Of a stretch of 64,000 nucleotides of DNA, positions 27,701 to 35,851 are shown piece by piece; the first letter of the stretch is position 1; every line of letters begins with the position of its first letter. Under the pieces are notes generated by a model, which worked only from the letters and a program-made list of their open reading frames with translations, searched no databases and was not told the DNA's origin. This stretch comes from Mycobacteroides saopaulense (GTDB lineage: Bacteria > Actinomycetota > Actinomycetes > Mycobacteriales > Mycobacteriaceae). Both the position numbers and the translations under genes were made by a program. The stretch spans positions 248,001 through 312,000 of the forward strand of contig NZ_CP010271.1 of the NCBI RefSeq assembly GCF_001456355.1, written 5' to 3'.

Positions 27701-28975
27701 CTAACCCAGGGTCAATCGCCCTAGCCGGATCGATGCTCCGCCAAGCTGTTCGTCGATGCGAAGCAGCTCATTCCACTTCGCGGTCCGCTCGGATCTGGTG
27801 ATCGAGCCGACCTTGAGTTGCTCGGCGCCCCAGCCCACCGCCAGGTGCGCGATGGTGACATCCTCGCTCTCACCCGACCGGGCGGAGACGATGGTGTCCC
27901 ATCCGCAGTCGTGAGCGGTATCGTGCGCGGCCTTGGCAGCGCTGAGTGTTCCGGCCTGATTCGGCTTTACCAGCAAGCCGTTGCACGCGCCGATCTCGGT
28001 TGCTCGACGCACCCGATCGGCGTTGGTCACCGTGAAATCGTCGCCGACGACCAGGACACGGTGTCCCACTGCTTGAGTGAAGGCCGCAAGAGCCGCCGGA
28101 TCGTCCTCGGCCAGCGGGTCTTCGATGGAGGCGATCGGGTACTTATCGATCCAGCCGATCAGAACCTCGGACCATGCATCGGAGTCGAGTTCGGTGCCAT
28201 CCAGCCCGAGGCGGTAACGGCCGCCGCTACCGAACTCACTCGACGCGATGTCCAGCGCGATCGTGACCTGGGAGCCGGGCTGCAATCCGGCCCGCTCGAT
28301 GGAGGAGACCAGCAGCTCCAACGCATCCTCGTTGGAGTCCACCACCGGCCACCAACCGCCCTCGTCGGCCACGCCGGACAGCCTTCCTCGCTCGGAAAGT
28401 ATTGCCCCGCAGGCACGATGGATCTCCGCCACCCAGTTGAGCCCCTGCTCGATGCTGTCGGCGGCGGCGGGTACGACCATGAAATCCTGGACGTCGGTGC
28501 GGCGCGCCGCGTGGGCGCCCCCGCCGATCACCTGGATCTCGGGTAGGGGCATCGCGGGCGTTCCATCGCCGATCAGATACCGCCACAACGGGATTCGGTG
28601 TGCTTGGGCTGCGGCGTGCGCGGCGGCCATCGACATTGCCACGGAGGTGTTGCCGCCGATGGCCGCGAACTCCGCCGAGCCGTCGGCCGCGGCCAGCGCG
28701 GAATCGACCTGCTGCTGGTCTGCGGCATCGACGCCGACGAGGTGCTCCGCCAGGTCACGGGCCGTGGCGACCGCGGACGTCACGTCATACCCGGCGAAGG
28801 GCCGGCCACCGTCCCTCAGATCGGTTGCCTCCCCGCTGCCCCGTGAGGCGCCGGCGGGGGCAATCGCCCGTCCGATGCTGCCATCGGCGAGGAGTAGCTC
28901 CGCTTCGACGGTCGGCCGTCCCCGCGAGTCCCACACTCGTCGCGCGTGCACACCGCTGATCTGTGTTCCGGTCAT
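27701..28975 (-). CDS. Divergent enolase paralogue
   Basis: A 424-aa enolase-fold protein. Retained features are WDSRGRPTVE, GGGAHA (active His), ADEGGW (acid-base Glu), metal ligands in ALDIASSEF, IEDPLAEDD and VVGDDFTVTN, and the catalytic Lys in LLVKPNQAGTL. Changes at normally invariant sites are GASRG for GASTG, DVQDFM for DIQEFM, and SARSGES for SHRSGET (His replaced by Ala365). These alter substrate contacts, so the protein may act on a different phosphorylated acid or be a weak enolase. Mycobacteria keep the glycolytic eno elsewhere, near Rv1023. Its ATG overlaps the stop of a kinase-like gene, which suggests a joint pathway. Confidence 0.85.
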   Translation of the reverse strand: MTGTQISGVHARRVWDSRGRPTVEAELLLADGSIGRAIAPAGASRGSGEATDLRDGGRPFAGYDVTSAVATARDLAEHLVGVDAADQQQVDSALAAADGSAEFAAIGGNTSVAMSMAAAHAAAQAHRIPLWRYLIGDGTPAMPLPEIQVIGGGAHAARRTDVQDFMVVPAAADSIEQGLNWVAEIHRACGAILSERGRLSGVADEGGWWPVVDSNEDALELLVSSIERAGLQPGSQVTIALDIASSEFGSGGRYRLGLDGTELDSDAWSEVLIGWIDKYPIASIEDPLAEDDPAALAAFTQAVGHRVLVVGDDFTVTNADRVRRATEIGACNGLLVKPNQAGTLSAAKAAHDTAHDCGWDTIVSARSGESEDVTIAHLAVGWGAEQLKVGSITRSERTAKWNELLRIDEQLGGASIRLGRLTLG

Positions 28976-29946
28976 AACCCTTCCAACTGTTGTGCCATGG
29001 CCAACGGATCGGTGGCCGATTGATACAGGGCCTGCCCGGCGCGAATGCGCAATGAATCGCGTTGGCCGGTGGACAAGTAATCCACGGGGGAGCGTCCGTC
29101 AACGCGCGCCAGCGCCAACGCGGGCAGTAGCCTTGCGGTCCGTGCGGCCACGGCACTCGATGGCTCCCAGGAGACGCCCCCTAGATACGCGGCGAGGAAC
29201 CGCGCACTGGTCTCCCGCAGCAGATCCCGGTGCTCCGGCTTCCATATCCGCTTGAGCAGCAGGTGGTTGAGGCAGAACGCCAGGTCGAAGGCGGGGTCGC
29301 CGTACCAGGCGCATTCGGCGTCGGTCAGTACTGGGCCAGCGGCGGTGACGATGATGTTCTTCGGGCTCACGTCTCCGTGTGCCAACGCGGTGTGCGTGTC
29401 GGCGAGGTCGTCGGCCAGCTGTGTCAGCACTCCCGCGTGTTCCGGTAGGTGCCGCGCCGTGTAGCGCAGGTACGGCTCGGTCCGTAGCGCCTCGAACAGG
29501 TCATCGGATGCGAATTCGCTTGCCGTCGTGGCATCACCGGCGGTGCGAGAGTGAACAGCGACAAGGCGTGTCCCGAGTTCCGCGCCTACCTCGGGATCGA
29601 TGCGACCGTTGGCCAGGTCCTCCCGCCAGGAAGGGATGGGCCCCAGGTCGATCATGGCGAACGCGTTGAGATCTTCGTCGGCGACCACAACGTTTGGTGT
29701 GAACGACGGCACGATTCGTGATACGCGCGTTAGGTAGCGTGCCTCGAAGGCGTTGCGCTCCAACGGCACCACCCAGCGCGCTTGCACGCGAAGTTGTTCG
29801 ACGGCCCTTTTGGCCACCACCGATTCACCGGAACTCAACCGCACTCGCCACACGTCGGAGGACACCCCTCCGGTCAAGGGCTGTGCTTGCAGTGGCACGA
29901 GTGCGGCCCGGGAGAGGAGGGTGACCACCCAGTCAGGTGGCTCCAT
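28972..29946 (-). CDS. APH-fold phosphotransferase coupled to the enolase paralogue
   Basis: A 324-aa aminoglycoside-phosphotransferase-like kinase. It has the catalytic loop AHGDVSPKN and the metal-binding segment LTDAECAWYGDPAFDLAF (DAE rather than the common DFG/DWE). Family members phosphorylate small alcohols or sugars as well as antibiotics. ATG 29946 was chosen because GAAGG lies 6 bases before it and the fold starts soon after. It overlaps the TetR gene end by 14 bases and the enolase start by 4, so the three genes form one operon. A phosphorylated metabolite passing from this kinase to the enolase-like enzyme is an attractive but untested idea. Confidence 0.8.
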   Translation of the reverse strand: MEPPDWVVTLLSRAALVPLQAQPLTGGVSSDVWRVRLSSGESVVAKRAVEQLRVQARWVVPLERNAFEARYLTRVSRIVPSFTPNVVVADEDLNAFAMIDLGPIPSWREDLANGRIDPEVGAELGTRLVAVHSRTAGDATTASEFASDDLFEALRTEPYLRYTARHLPEHAGVLTQLADDLADTHTALAHGDVSPKNIIVTAAGPVLTDAECAWYGDPAFDLAFCLNHLLLKRIWKPEHRDLLRETSARFLAAYLGGVSWEPSSAVAARTARLLPALALARVDGRSPVDYLSTGQRDSLRIRAGQALYQSATDPLAMAQQLEGL

Positions 29947-30598
29947 GTGCGCCTTCGGATTTCCACCACAGCGCGTTGAACCAGATGCGGGCCAGAGTGT
30001 CGATGGCCTCTTCGTCGCTGACCGAGCTGCGTCCGGTCTCGCCACCCTCGACCAGCCAGACGTAACAGAAGTAGTCCATCATCGCGCCGATGGCGGAGGC
30101 GGTGATGTCGGGATCCATTCCCGGGCAGTAGTCATGCGTTTGTAGACGCCGAATGTTGTTGGCGATCATCGTGCGTGCCGGAGCGCGCAAGTCTCGCCAG
30201 TAGGCCACGAATGTGGGGTCGATCTGGGCCGCTTGGAATACCCCGGAAAGGACCGGTGCGTGCTCGCGATAGGTGGTCCAGTACACGGTGACGATGTCGC
30301 GGATCACGTCGTACGGGGCGCGATCGTCGGTCGCGACGGTGTCCCCGCGGGTGTAGGCCTGGTCGCGGAACTCGTCGACCATGGTGCGCAGCAGCTCGGC
30401 CTTGTCGGTGAAGTAGTTGTAGAACACCCCGACCGACTTGCCGGCCTTGGTGGTGATGTCGATGACCCGCGTTTCGGCGTAACCGACCCTGGAGATGACC
30501 TCACGCGCGGCATCCATCAAGGCGCGACGCGTGCTGCGCCCGCGTTGTGTCGAGGGCTGATCGGCGGGCATGGGCCGGATCTCTGAATCGCTAGACAT
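29933..30598 (-). CDS. TetR-family regulator
   Basis: About 221 aa. The N-terminal helix-turn-helix (ALMDAAREVISRVGYAETRVIDITTKAGKSVGVFYNYFTDKAELL) is classic TetR; the ligand domain follows and ends near WFNALWWKSEG. It is divergent from a flavin oxygenase gene across a 97-base gap that contains a perfect palindrome at 30626-30641, probably its operator. It is also the first gene of the operon with the kinase and enolase paralogue. GTG 30604 is an alternative start. Confidence 0.87.
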   Translation of the reverse strand: MSSDSEIRPMPADQPSTQRGRSTRRALMDAAREVISRVGYAETRVIDITTKAGKSVGVFYNYFTDKAELLRTMVDEFRDQAYTRGDTVATDDRAPYDVIRDIVTVYWTTYREHAPVLSGVFQAAQIDPTFVAYWRDLRAPARTMIANNIRRLQTHDYCPGMDPDITASAIGAMMDYFCYVWLVEGGETGRSSVSDEEAIDTLARIWFNALWWKSEGAHGAT

Positions 30599-30625
30599 CA
30601 CCACGCCGCCAAGGCTACATTAAAC

Positions 30626-30641
30626 CTGAATCGAGATTCAG
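30626..30641. promoter_or_regulatory. Palindromic TetR operator CTGAATC-GA-GATTCAG
   Basis: Perfect 7-bp arms around a 2-base centre lie between the divergent TetR gene (30598) and the flavin oxygenase gene (30696). Position and symmetry fit binding by the TetR homodimer and control of both promoters. Confidence 0.65.
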
Positions 30642-30695
30642 TTTCAGTCCGATCGCGTGTCATTCCCTAATGATTGCGCAGGTTGCGAGGTTTTG

Positions 30696-31889
30696 ATGAC
30701 GAGTTCGACAGCAGTACAGACCGACGCCGTGCAGCGTGCTCGCGAGCTTGCACCCGCCATCGGCGCACGGGCGCTGGAGGCGGAGCGCCTGCGCCGGATG
30801 CCCGACGAGACCATTGCCGAGCTGTCCCGGTCGGGTCTGTTCAGCCTGATGGCCCCGCGGAGATACGGTGGCGACGAGGCCAGCCTGGAGACCTTGGTCG
30901 GTGCGGTCATCGAGGTGGGCAAGGTCTGCGGATCGACCGCCTGGACGTTCTGTATCTACGGAATTCACAATTGGCTGGCCGGATTGTTCCCCGAGAAGCT
31001 GCAGGACGAGATGTTCGGCTCGGTGCCCGCCGGCTCTCCCTTGCTGTTTCCCGGCAGCTGGTCGCCCTCCGGTGTGGCCACCCCCGTCGACGGCGGCTAC
31101 AAGATAAGTGGGCGTTGGCAGTTCGGTAGTGGTGTGTGGCACTCGTCGTGGGCTTCCGTGGCGGCGATCGTGCAACACGAGGAGCCGCCGAAGTACCCCG
31201 ATCTGCGCACCTTCATGATCCCCCGATCAGATCTGGAGGTCATCGACACCTGGTTCACTTCCGGCTTGCGGGGCACCGGAAGTATGGACATTGCCGTCGA
31301 TGACGTCTTCGTTCCCGAACACCGAGTGCAGGAGTTCGGTCCGCTGGCACGCGGGCAGTCGCCGTCCGCGGAGCTGCACGGCGCCGCCATTTACCGCATA
31401 CCGCTGTTCTGTGCCCTCTCCAATGTCGCCGCCGCGCCTGCGGTGGGTATGGCCTTGGGCACTGTGGAGCTGTTCACCGAGAAGATCAAGACCAGGGTGA
31501 TGCGGTATTCGATGCAGGAACAGTCCAAGCTCGCCACCGCACATCGCCGTATGGGACATGTTGCTGCGCAAGCGGAGTCCGCTCGCGCGCTGCTGTTGAA
31601 GACGGTGCGGGATGTGGAGGACAAGCTGCGTTCAGGCGAGGGGCTGACCACCGAGGACCGGGTGGCCGTGCGCCGTAACTGTGCCTACGTGGTGGAGGTC
31701 TGCAAGCAGGCGATCGCCGAAGCTGTCGAGGCATCCGGGGCTTCGGCCCAGTACGAGGATTCACCGTTGCAGAGGCACCTGCGCGACGTGAACACGTTGT
31801 CCACACACGTTGTCTACGACACGGATTCGGCCTACGAATTGTTTGGGCGGGTGGCGCTTGGGCTCCCGCCCGGCTCTGTCGCGTTCTGA
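30696..31889 (+). CDS. Acyl-CoA-dehydrogenase-fold flavin monooxygenase (HsaA/group D-like)
   Basis: A 397-aa protein of the acyl-CoA dehydrogenase fold, but more like group D flavin monooxygenases such as HsaA and the p-hydroxyphenylacetate hydroxylase oxygenase. Features are FSLMAPRRYGG, a GGYKISGRWQFGSGVWHSSWA segment, GLRGTGSMDIAVDDVFVP, and a C-terminal SGASAQYEDSPLQRHLRDVNTLSTH block. Such enzymes use reduced flavin supplied by a separate reductase; none is adjacent. An acyl-CoA dehydrogenase role is possible but the usual catalytic Glu is not obvious. ATG 30696 follows an AGG about 7 bases earlier. Probably controlled by the divergent TetR protein. Confidence 0.82.
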   Translation: MTSSTAVQTDAVQRARELAPAIGARALEAERLRRMPDETIAELSRSGLFSLMAPRRYGGDEASLETLVGAVIEVGKVCGSTAWTFCIYGIHNWLAGLFPEKLQDEMFGSVPAGSPLLFPGSWSPSGVATPVDGGYKISGRWQFGSGVWHSSWASVAAIVQHEEPPKYPDLRTFMIPRSDLEVIDTWFTSGLRGTGSMDIAVDDVFVPEHRVQEFGPLARGQSPSAELHGAAIYRIPLFCALSNVAAAPAVGMALGTVELFTEKIKTRVMRYSMQEQSKLATAHRRMGHVAAQAESARALLLKTVRDVEDKLRSGEGLTTEDRVAVRRNCAYVVEVCKQAIAEAVEASGASAQYEDSPLQRHLRDVNTLSTHVVYDTDSAYELFGRVALGLPPGSVAF

Positions 31890-31902
31890 TAGCCGCCAAA
31901 CG

Positions 31903-32724
31903 ATGAGCACCGATGTCCCCGAACTCGCCGGATTGCGCTGCGAACGCGATGATCGCGTTGTCACCGTTCTGATTGACCACGGGCCGCTCAATCTTCTCGA
32001 CGGGCCACTCATGTCGAGCCTGTCACGCCTGGCCCGATGGCTCGCCGATCGAGACGACGTGACGGTGGTGCTGTTCGGCAGCGCCAACCCGGAGTTCTTC
32101 ATCGCCCACTTGAATGTTGAGATTCTGCAAACCGACTCGGCACGCACGGCCGAGTCGGTCGAATCCTTTCAACGGCTGGTCGGCAGGTTCCGTGCACTGC
32201 GGCAGGCGACCATCGCCCTGGTGGAGGGCCGGGTAGCGGGTGGGGGCAGTGAGTTTCTGCTGAACCTGGACATGCGCTTCGCGGTACGTGGCCGGGCCAT
32301 CTTCAATCAAGTGGAGACGGGGTTGGGCATCGTCCCGGCCGGCTCGGGCCCGCAGCACCTGGTCCAGAGCATGGGGCGAGCGCGCGCACTCGAGGTGATT
32401 TTGGGTCACGACGATTTCGGTGCGGACCTGGCGGAGCGATACGGCTGGGTGAACCGTGCCCTGGACCCCGATGAGGGGTGGCGGTTCGTGAATCGGCTCG
32501 CCCGGCGTATCGCAGTCAATCCGCTCGCGTTGATCGCGGGTGCCAAGAGTACGGTCGATGCACAGGCGACGGACCTGGAACCGGGATTGGCCGCCGAGCG
32601 CGCAGCCATTGTCGAGGCATTCGCCGACGAACACAGCACCCACCGCATTGCGCGCTTCCTGCGGCATGGCGGCCAGACCGTGGAAGGCGAACGTAGCCTG
32701 GGCGATCTGGTGGGTGACCCCTAG
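31903..32724 (+). CDS. Enoyl-CoA hydratase/isomerase (crotonase) family protein
   Basis: A 273-aa crotonase-fold protein with FGSANPEFFIAHLN, a GRVAGGGSEFLLNLDMRFAV oxyanion-hole region and the helix GIVPAGSGPQHLVQ. The segment where hydratases carry their first catalytic Glu reads VAGGGSEF, with Glu after the Gly run, so hydratase or isomerase activity is possible but the substrate is unknown. It starts 13 bases after the flavin oxygenase stop and is probably co-transcribed with it under the TetR regulator. Confidence 0.82.
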   Translation: MSTDVPELAGLRCERDDRVVTVLIDHGPLNLLDGPLMSSLSRLARWLADRDDVTVVLFGSANPEFFIAHLNVEILQTDSARTAESVESFQRLVGRFRALRQATIALVEGRVAGGGSEFLLNLDMRFAVRGRAIFNQVETGLGIVPAGSGPQHLVQSMGRARALEVILGHDDFGADLAERYGWVNRALDPDEGWRFVNRLARRIAVNPLALIAGAKSTVDAQATDLEPGLAAERAAIVEAFADEHSTHRIARFLRHGGQTVEGERSLGDLVGDP

Positions 32725-32773
32725 ACTGCGACTACGACCAGTAGTAGAACCAAATAGTAGCGAGGGAGAACTC

Positions 32774-33220
32774 ATGGGTCAGGTCAGTGCGTCCAGTTCG
32801 GTGTTGATCGACGCGGCGCCCGAGGCAGTGCTCGCCGCGGTAGCCGACTACCAGAATGTGCGCCCGAAGATCTTGTCCGGCCATTACCGCGATTACCAGG
32901 TCCTCGAAGGCGGTCAGGGTGAGGGCACCGTCGCATCCTGGAAGCTGCAGGCCACCGAGTCGCGCGTGCGAGACATCAAGTCCACTGTGAGCGTGGCCGG
33001 CCACACCGTCATCGAGAAGGACGCCAACTCCACCCTGGTGACCAGCTGGACCGTGGCGCCCGCCGGAACCGGCTCCACCGTTACCACCAAGACCGCGTGG
33101 ACCGGTGGCGGCGGCATCAAGGGCTTCTTCGAGAGGACCTTCGCGCCGTTGGGGCTCAAGAAGATTCAGGCCGAGGTGCTGGCCAACCTGAAGAAGACCG
33201 TGGAGGGTTCGGCGGCCTAA
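32774..33220 (+). CDS. SRPBCC-family protein (Rv3718c-like)
   Basis: A 148-aa START-like protein: strand SASSSVLIDAAPEAVLAAVADYQN, a run of beta strands, and a closing helix GLKKIQAEVLANLKKTVEG. ATG 32774 follows a strong GAGGGAGAA site. It is the conserved neighbour of the Ami1 amidase and lies in the same order as Rv3718c/Rv3717 in M. tuberculosis. It probably binds a lipid or other hydrophobic ligand; no enzymatic role can be stated. It overlaps the convergent amidase by 4 bases. Confidence 0.88.
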   Translation: MGQVSASSSVLIDAAPEAVLAAVADYQNVRPKILSGHYRDYQVLEGGQGEGTVASWKLQATESRVRDIKSTVSVAGHTVIEKDANSTLVTSWTVAPAGTGSTVTTKTAWTGGGGIKGFFERTFAPLGLKKIQAEVLANLKKTVEGSAA

Positions 33221-34059
33221 CCGCCGGGTGCTGGTGCCGCCGCCGGGTCAACCCCCGGCGCCGGTGCCGTGCCGCTGAGGTAGGCGACGATGCCCTGGAC
33301 CACGGCCTGCGCGTACTTGGCTCGGCCCTCGGGGCTCGTCATCATCGCCGCGTCCTGGGCGTTCTTCATGTTGCCGAGTTCGACGAGCACCTTGGGGTGC
33401 TGGGCCAGGTTGAGGCCGGCCAGGTCGGAACGTCCGTAGAGGCCGCCGGTGCCGATGTACGTCGAGGGCGTCAGGCCCGCGGCCTGCAGGCTGTCGCGCA
33501 TGGTCTTGGCAAAGCGCAGCGTCGGCTCGCCCTGCACGGCGTTGACCGGAGGGCTCGAGTAGTTGACGTGGAAGCCGTGGCCGCTGGCGGGGCCGCCGTC
33601 GGCGTGGATGCTGACCACCGCGTCCGGGTTGTAGCCGTTCTCGATTTCGGCACGCTTGTCGATGCACGGTCCGAGCTTGTCGTCATCGCCACGGGTCATG
33701 GCGGTGCGGACGCCGAGCTGGGTCAGCTGCTGGCGGATGAGCAGCACGGTGTTCCAGGCGAAGGTGTGTTCCGGGTATCCGCCGTCGGTGACGGTACCGC
33801 TGGTCTGACAGCTCTTGGTGCCGCCTCGGCCGTCGGGCACCTGGTTGTTGATCGAACTGTCGTTGGCGCCGTTGTGCCCGGGATCCAGCACGACGATGCG
33901 TCCGGCGATGCCGGGGGCCGCGGCGGCGGTGACGGTGGTGGGGGCCGACGGCACGCCGATGGGCAGCACCGTGACCGATGCCGCCGTCAGTAGGGCCGTC
34001 CCAGCCATGGCCATGGCACGGCGGCGCGGGACGGGCCGCGACAGATGCTGGCCGAAACT
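33217..34059 (-). CDS. N-acetylmuramoyl-L-alanine amidase Ami1 (Rv3717-like)
   Basis: A secreted Amidase_3 enzyme that cuts the amide between MurNAc and the peptide stem of peptidoglycan. The zinc ligands are visible as His in VVLDPGHNG, Glu in GYPEHTFAW and His in VVSIHADGG, and the catalytic Glu in VLVELGNMKN. A signal peptide starts with RRRAMAMAG. GTG 34059 was chosen because longer starts would run into the ebfC promoter region. Cysteines in TKSCQ and LGPCID could form the disulfide known in Rv3717. There is no cell-wall-binding domain, as in Rv3717; the C-terminus is a Pro/Ala tail. Confidence 0.92.
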   Translation of the reverse strand, partial: SFGQHLSRPVPRRRAMAMAGTALLTAASVTVLPIGVPSAPTTVTAAAAPGIAGRIVVLDPGHNGANDSSINNQVPDGRGGTKSCQTSGTVTDGGYPEHTFAWNTVLLIRQQLTQLGVRTAMTRGDDDKLGPCIDKRAEIENGYNPDAVVSIHADGGPASGHGFHVNYSSPPVNAVQGEPTLRFAKTMRDSLQAAGLTPSTYIGTGGLYGRSDLAGLNLAQHPKVLVELGNMKNAQDAAMMTSPEGRAKYAQAVVQGIVAYLSGTAPAPGVDPAAAPAPGG

Positions 34060-34174
34060 CACTCGCACCTGGCCACGGTAGCCCGGACGGCGGCTACCCT
34101 TGTTGACGACCCGCCGAGGCCCGGCGAGCGTGACCAAGTTGATACCCGGTCGCTTCGAGCGAGAAGGAGAGTCC

Positions 34175-34519
34175 ATGCAACCCGGAGGCGCCCCGGATAT
34201 GTCGGCCCTGCTCGCGCAGGCACAGCAGATGCAGCAGCAGCTGATGGCTGCTCAGGCGCAGATAGCGGCAGCGGAGGTCACCGGTGAGTCCGGTGGCGGC
34301 TTGGTGCGCATCACCGGCAAGGGCAGTGGCGAAGTGACCAACGTGCAGATCGACCCGAAGATCGTCGATCCAGAAGATGTCGAGACGCTGCAGGACCTGA
34401 TCATCGGCGCGTTTGCCGATCTGACGTCGAAGACACAGGAACTCGCAAGTCAGCGGCTGGGTCCGCTCGCGGGCGGCCTCGGCGATCTTGGTGGAGGGCT
34501 GGGATTGCCCGGTGTTTGA
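34175..34519 (+). CDS. YbaB/EbfC nucleoid-associated protein
   Basis: A 114-aa EbfC-type DNA-binding protein: a Gln/Met-rich helix ([18 protein letters not shown]), the central [31 protein letters not shown] core, and a Gly/Leu tail. It dimerises and coats or bridges DNA. It is always found just before recR; here the recR start lies inside its last codons (8-base overlap), so the two are co-translated. GGAGA precedes the ATG. Confidence 0.93.
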   Translation: MQPGGAPDMSALLAQAQQMQQQLMAAQAQIAAAEVTGESGGGLVRITGKGSGEVTNVQIDPKIVDPEDVETLQDLIIGAFADLTSKTQELASQRLGPLAGGLGDLGGGLGLPGV

Positions 34520-35120
34520 GGGCCCGGTCCAGGACCTCATTGACGAACTGGGCAAGCTGCCCGGGGTAGGACCCAAGAGTGCACAGCGCATCGCCTTCCA
34601 TCTGTTGGGTGTCGAGGCGCCCGATATCGATCGACTGACCGCGGCTCTGACCCGGGTGCGTGACGGTGTGCAGTTCTGCGAGGTCTGCGGGAACGTCTCC
34701 GACAAGGAGCGCTGCCGCATCTGTGCCGACCCGCGACGCGATATCGCGTTGGTCTGCGTTGTCGAGGAGCCCAAGGACGTGCAAGCGGTCGAGCGCACCC
34801 GCGAGTTCCGCGGCCGCTATCACGTACTCGGTGGGGCACTTGATCCGCTCTCGGGCGTCGGTCCCGATCAGCTTCGTATCCGAGAGCTGTTGACACGCAT
34901 AGGAACCGAGGAAGACGGCGTCTCCATCTCGGAGGTCATCATTGCCACCGACCCGAACACCGAGGGGGAGGCGACGGCCACCTATCTGGTGCGGATGCTG
35001 CGCGATTTCCCCGGGCTCACCGTCACCCGGCTGGCTTCCGGCCTGCCGATGGGTGGGGACCTGGAATTCGCCGACGAACTGACCCTGGGACGCGCCCTCT
35101 CCGGACGACGCCCCCTCTAG
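34512..35120 (+). CDS. recR: Recombination mediator protein RecR
   Basis: A 202-aa RecR starting (V)[25 protein letters not shown], which holds the HhH motif. The four-Cys zinc finger (FCEVCGN...CRICAD) follows, then the Toprim domain ([19 protein letters not shown]) and the Walker-B-like tail. It loads RecA with RecO in gap repair. GTG 34512 is the start by homology with M. tuberculosis. Confidence 0.96.
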   Translation: MFEGPVQDLIDELGKLPGVGPKSAQRIAFHLLGVEAPDIDRLTAALTRVRDGVQFCEVCGNVSDKERCRICADPRRDIALVCVVEEPKDVQAVERTREFRGRYHVLGGALDPLSGVGPDQLRIRELLTRIGTEEDGVSISEVIIATDPNTEGEATATYLVRMLRDFPGLTVTRLASGLPMGGDLEFADELTLGRALSGRRPL

Positions 35121-35137
35121 TTCGCTCCGAGCTGGAA

Positions 35138-35851
35138 CTACTTGGCGGACAACCGCTCCCGGCGCAGTCGCGCCACCTCGTCCAGATCCAGCGGGGTCAG
35201 CTGCTGTACACCCATGGCGCGTGCGAGCAAGAGATCCGCGAGCTCGGGGTTGCGTGCCAGACACGGACCGTGCATGTACGTGGCGATCACGCTGCCCTGC
35301 ACCACCCCGTCGGTGCCGTCACCGGCCCGGTTTCCCGCGCCCCGGGAGACGGTGCACAGCGGCGCCGCCGCGGGGCCCAGAACCGTTCCGCCACGGTGGT
35401 TCTCGAATCCAGTCAGGGTGTCTTCGAGCTCGTCCATGATGGGCACACCGGCCAACTCCCCGATGGTGCGTTTCTCTTGCGGACTGGTCGTGACGTCGAG
35501 CAGGCCGACACCCTCGACACGTTCACCGGAAGAGGTTTCGTACCAGTGGCCGAGCACTTGGATGGCCGCGCAGATCGCCAGTACCGGTGCGCCGCGCTCG
35601 ACGGCACGCTGTAGGCCGGGGTGCGCGATGAGATGCCGGGTGGCCAGTCGCTGCGCGTAATCCTCGGCTCCGCCCAGTGTGTAGACATCCAGGGAATCGG
35701 GTACCGGATCTGCCAGGGTGATCTCCACGATGTCGGCGTCGATACCGCGCATTCGCAGTCGCTGCCGCAACACCACGGCATTGCCCGAATCGCCGTAGGT
35801 GCCCATCACATCGGGAAGCACCAGGCCAACCCGAACGGTGGATTCACTCAT
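35138..35851 (-). CDS. gatD: Lipid II isoglutaminyl synthase glutaminase subunit GatD
   Basis: A 237-aa class I glutamine amidotransferase-like protein (CobB/CobQ type). The nucleophile Cys is in LAICAAIQVLG and the His in YMHGPCLARNPE; TLGGAEDYAQ is typical of GatD. It frees ammonia from glutamine for MurT, which amidates D-Glu of lipid II to D-isoglutamine. ATG 35851 overlaps the murT stop (ATGA), the usual arrangement. Confidence 0.93.
   Translation of the reverse strand: MSESTVRVGLVLPDVMGTYGDSGNAVVLRQRLRMRGIDADIVEITLADPVPDSLDVYTLGGAEDYAQRLATRHLIAHPGLQRAVERGAPVLAICAAIQVLGHWYETSSGERVEGVGLLDVTTSPQEKRTIGELAGVPIMDELEDTLTGFENHRGGTVLGPAAAPLCTVSRGAGNRAGDGTDGVVQGSVIATYMHGPCLARNPELADLLLARAMGVQQLTPLDLDEVARLRRERLSAK

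Noticed and set aside
27701..28975. Carboxyphosphonoenolpyruvate synthase of a phosphonate pathway
   Set aside because: No PEP mutase or other phosphonate gene lies nearby; the enolase homology alone is not enough.
33097..33993. Long plus-strand open frame opposite the amidase
   Set aside because: Antisense shadow of the Ami1 gene; its translation has no domain and the amidase active-site residues are clear on the other strand.
34401..35264. Minus-strand open frame opposite recR
   Set aside because: Shadow of recR, which is unmistakable on the plus strand.
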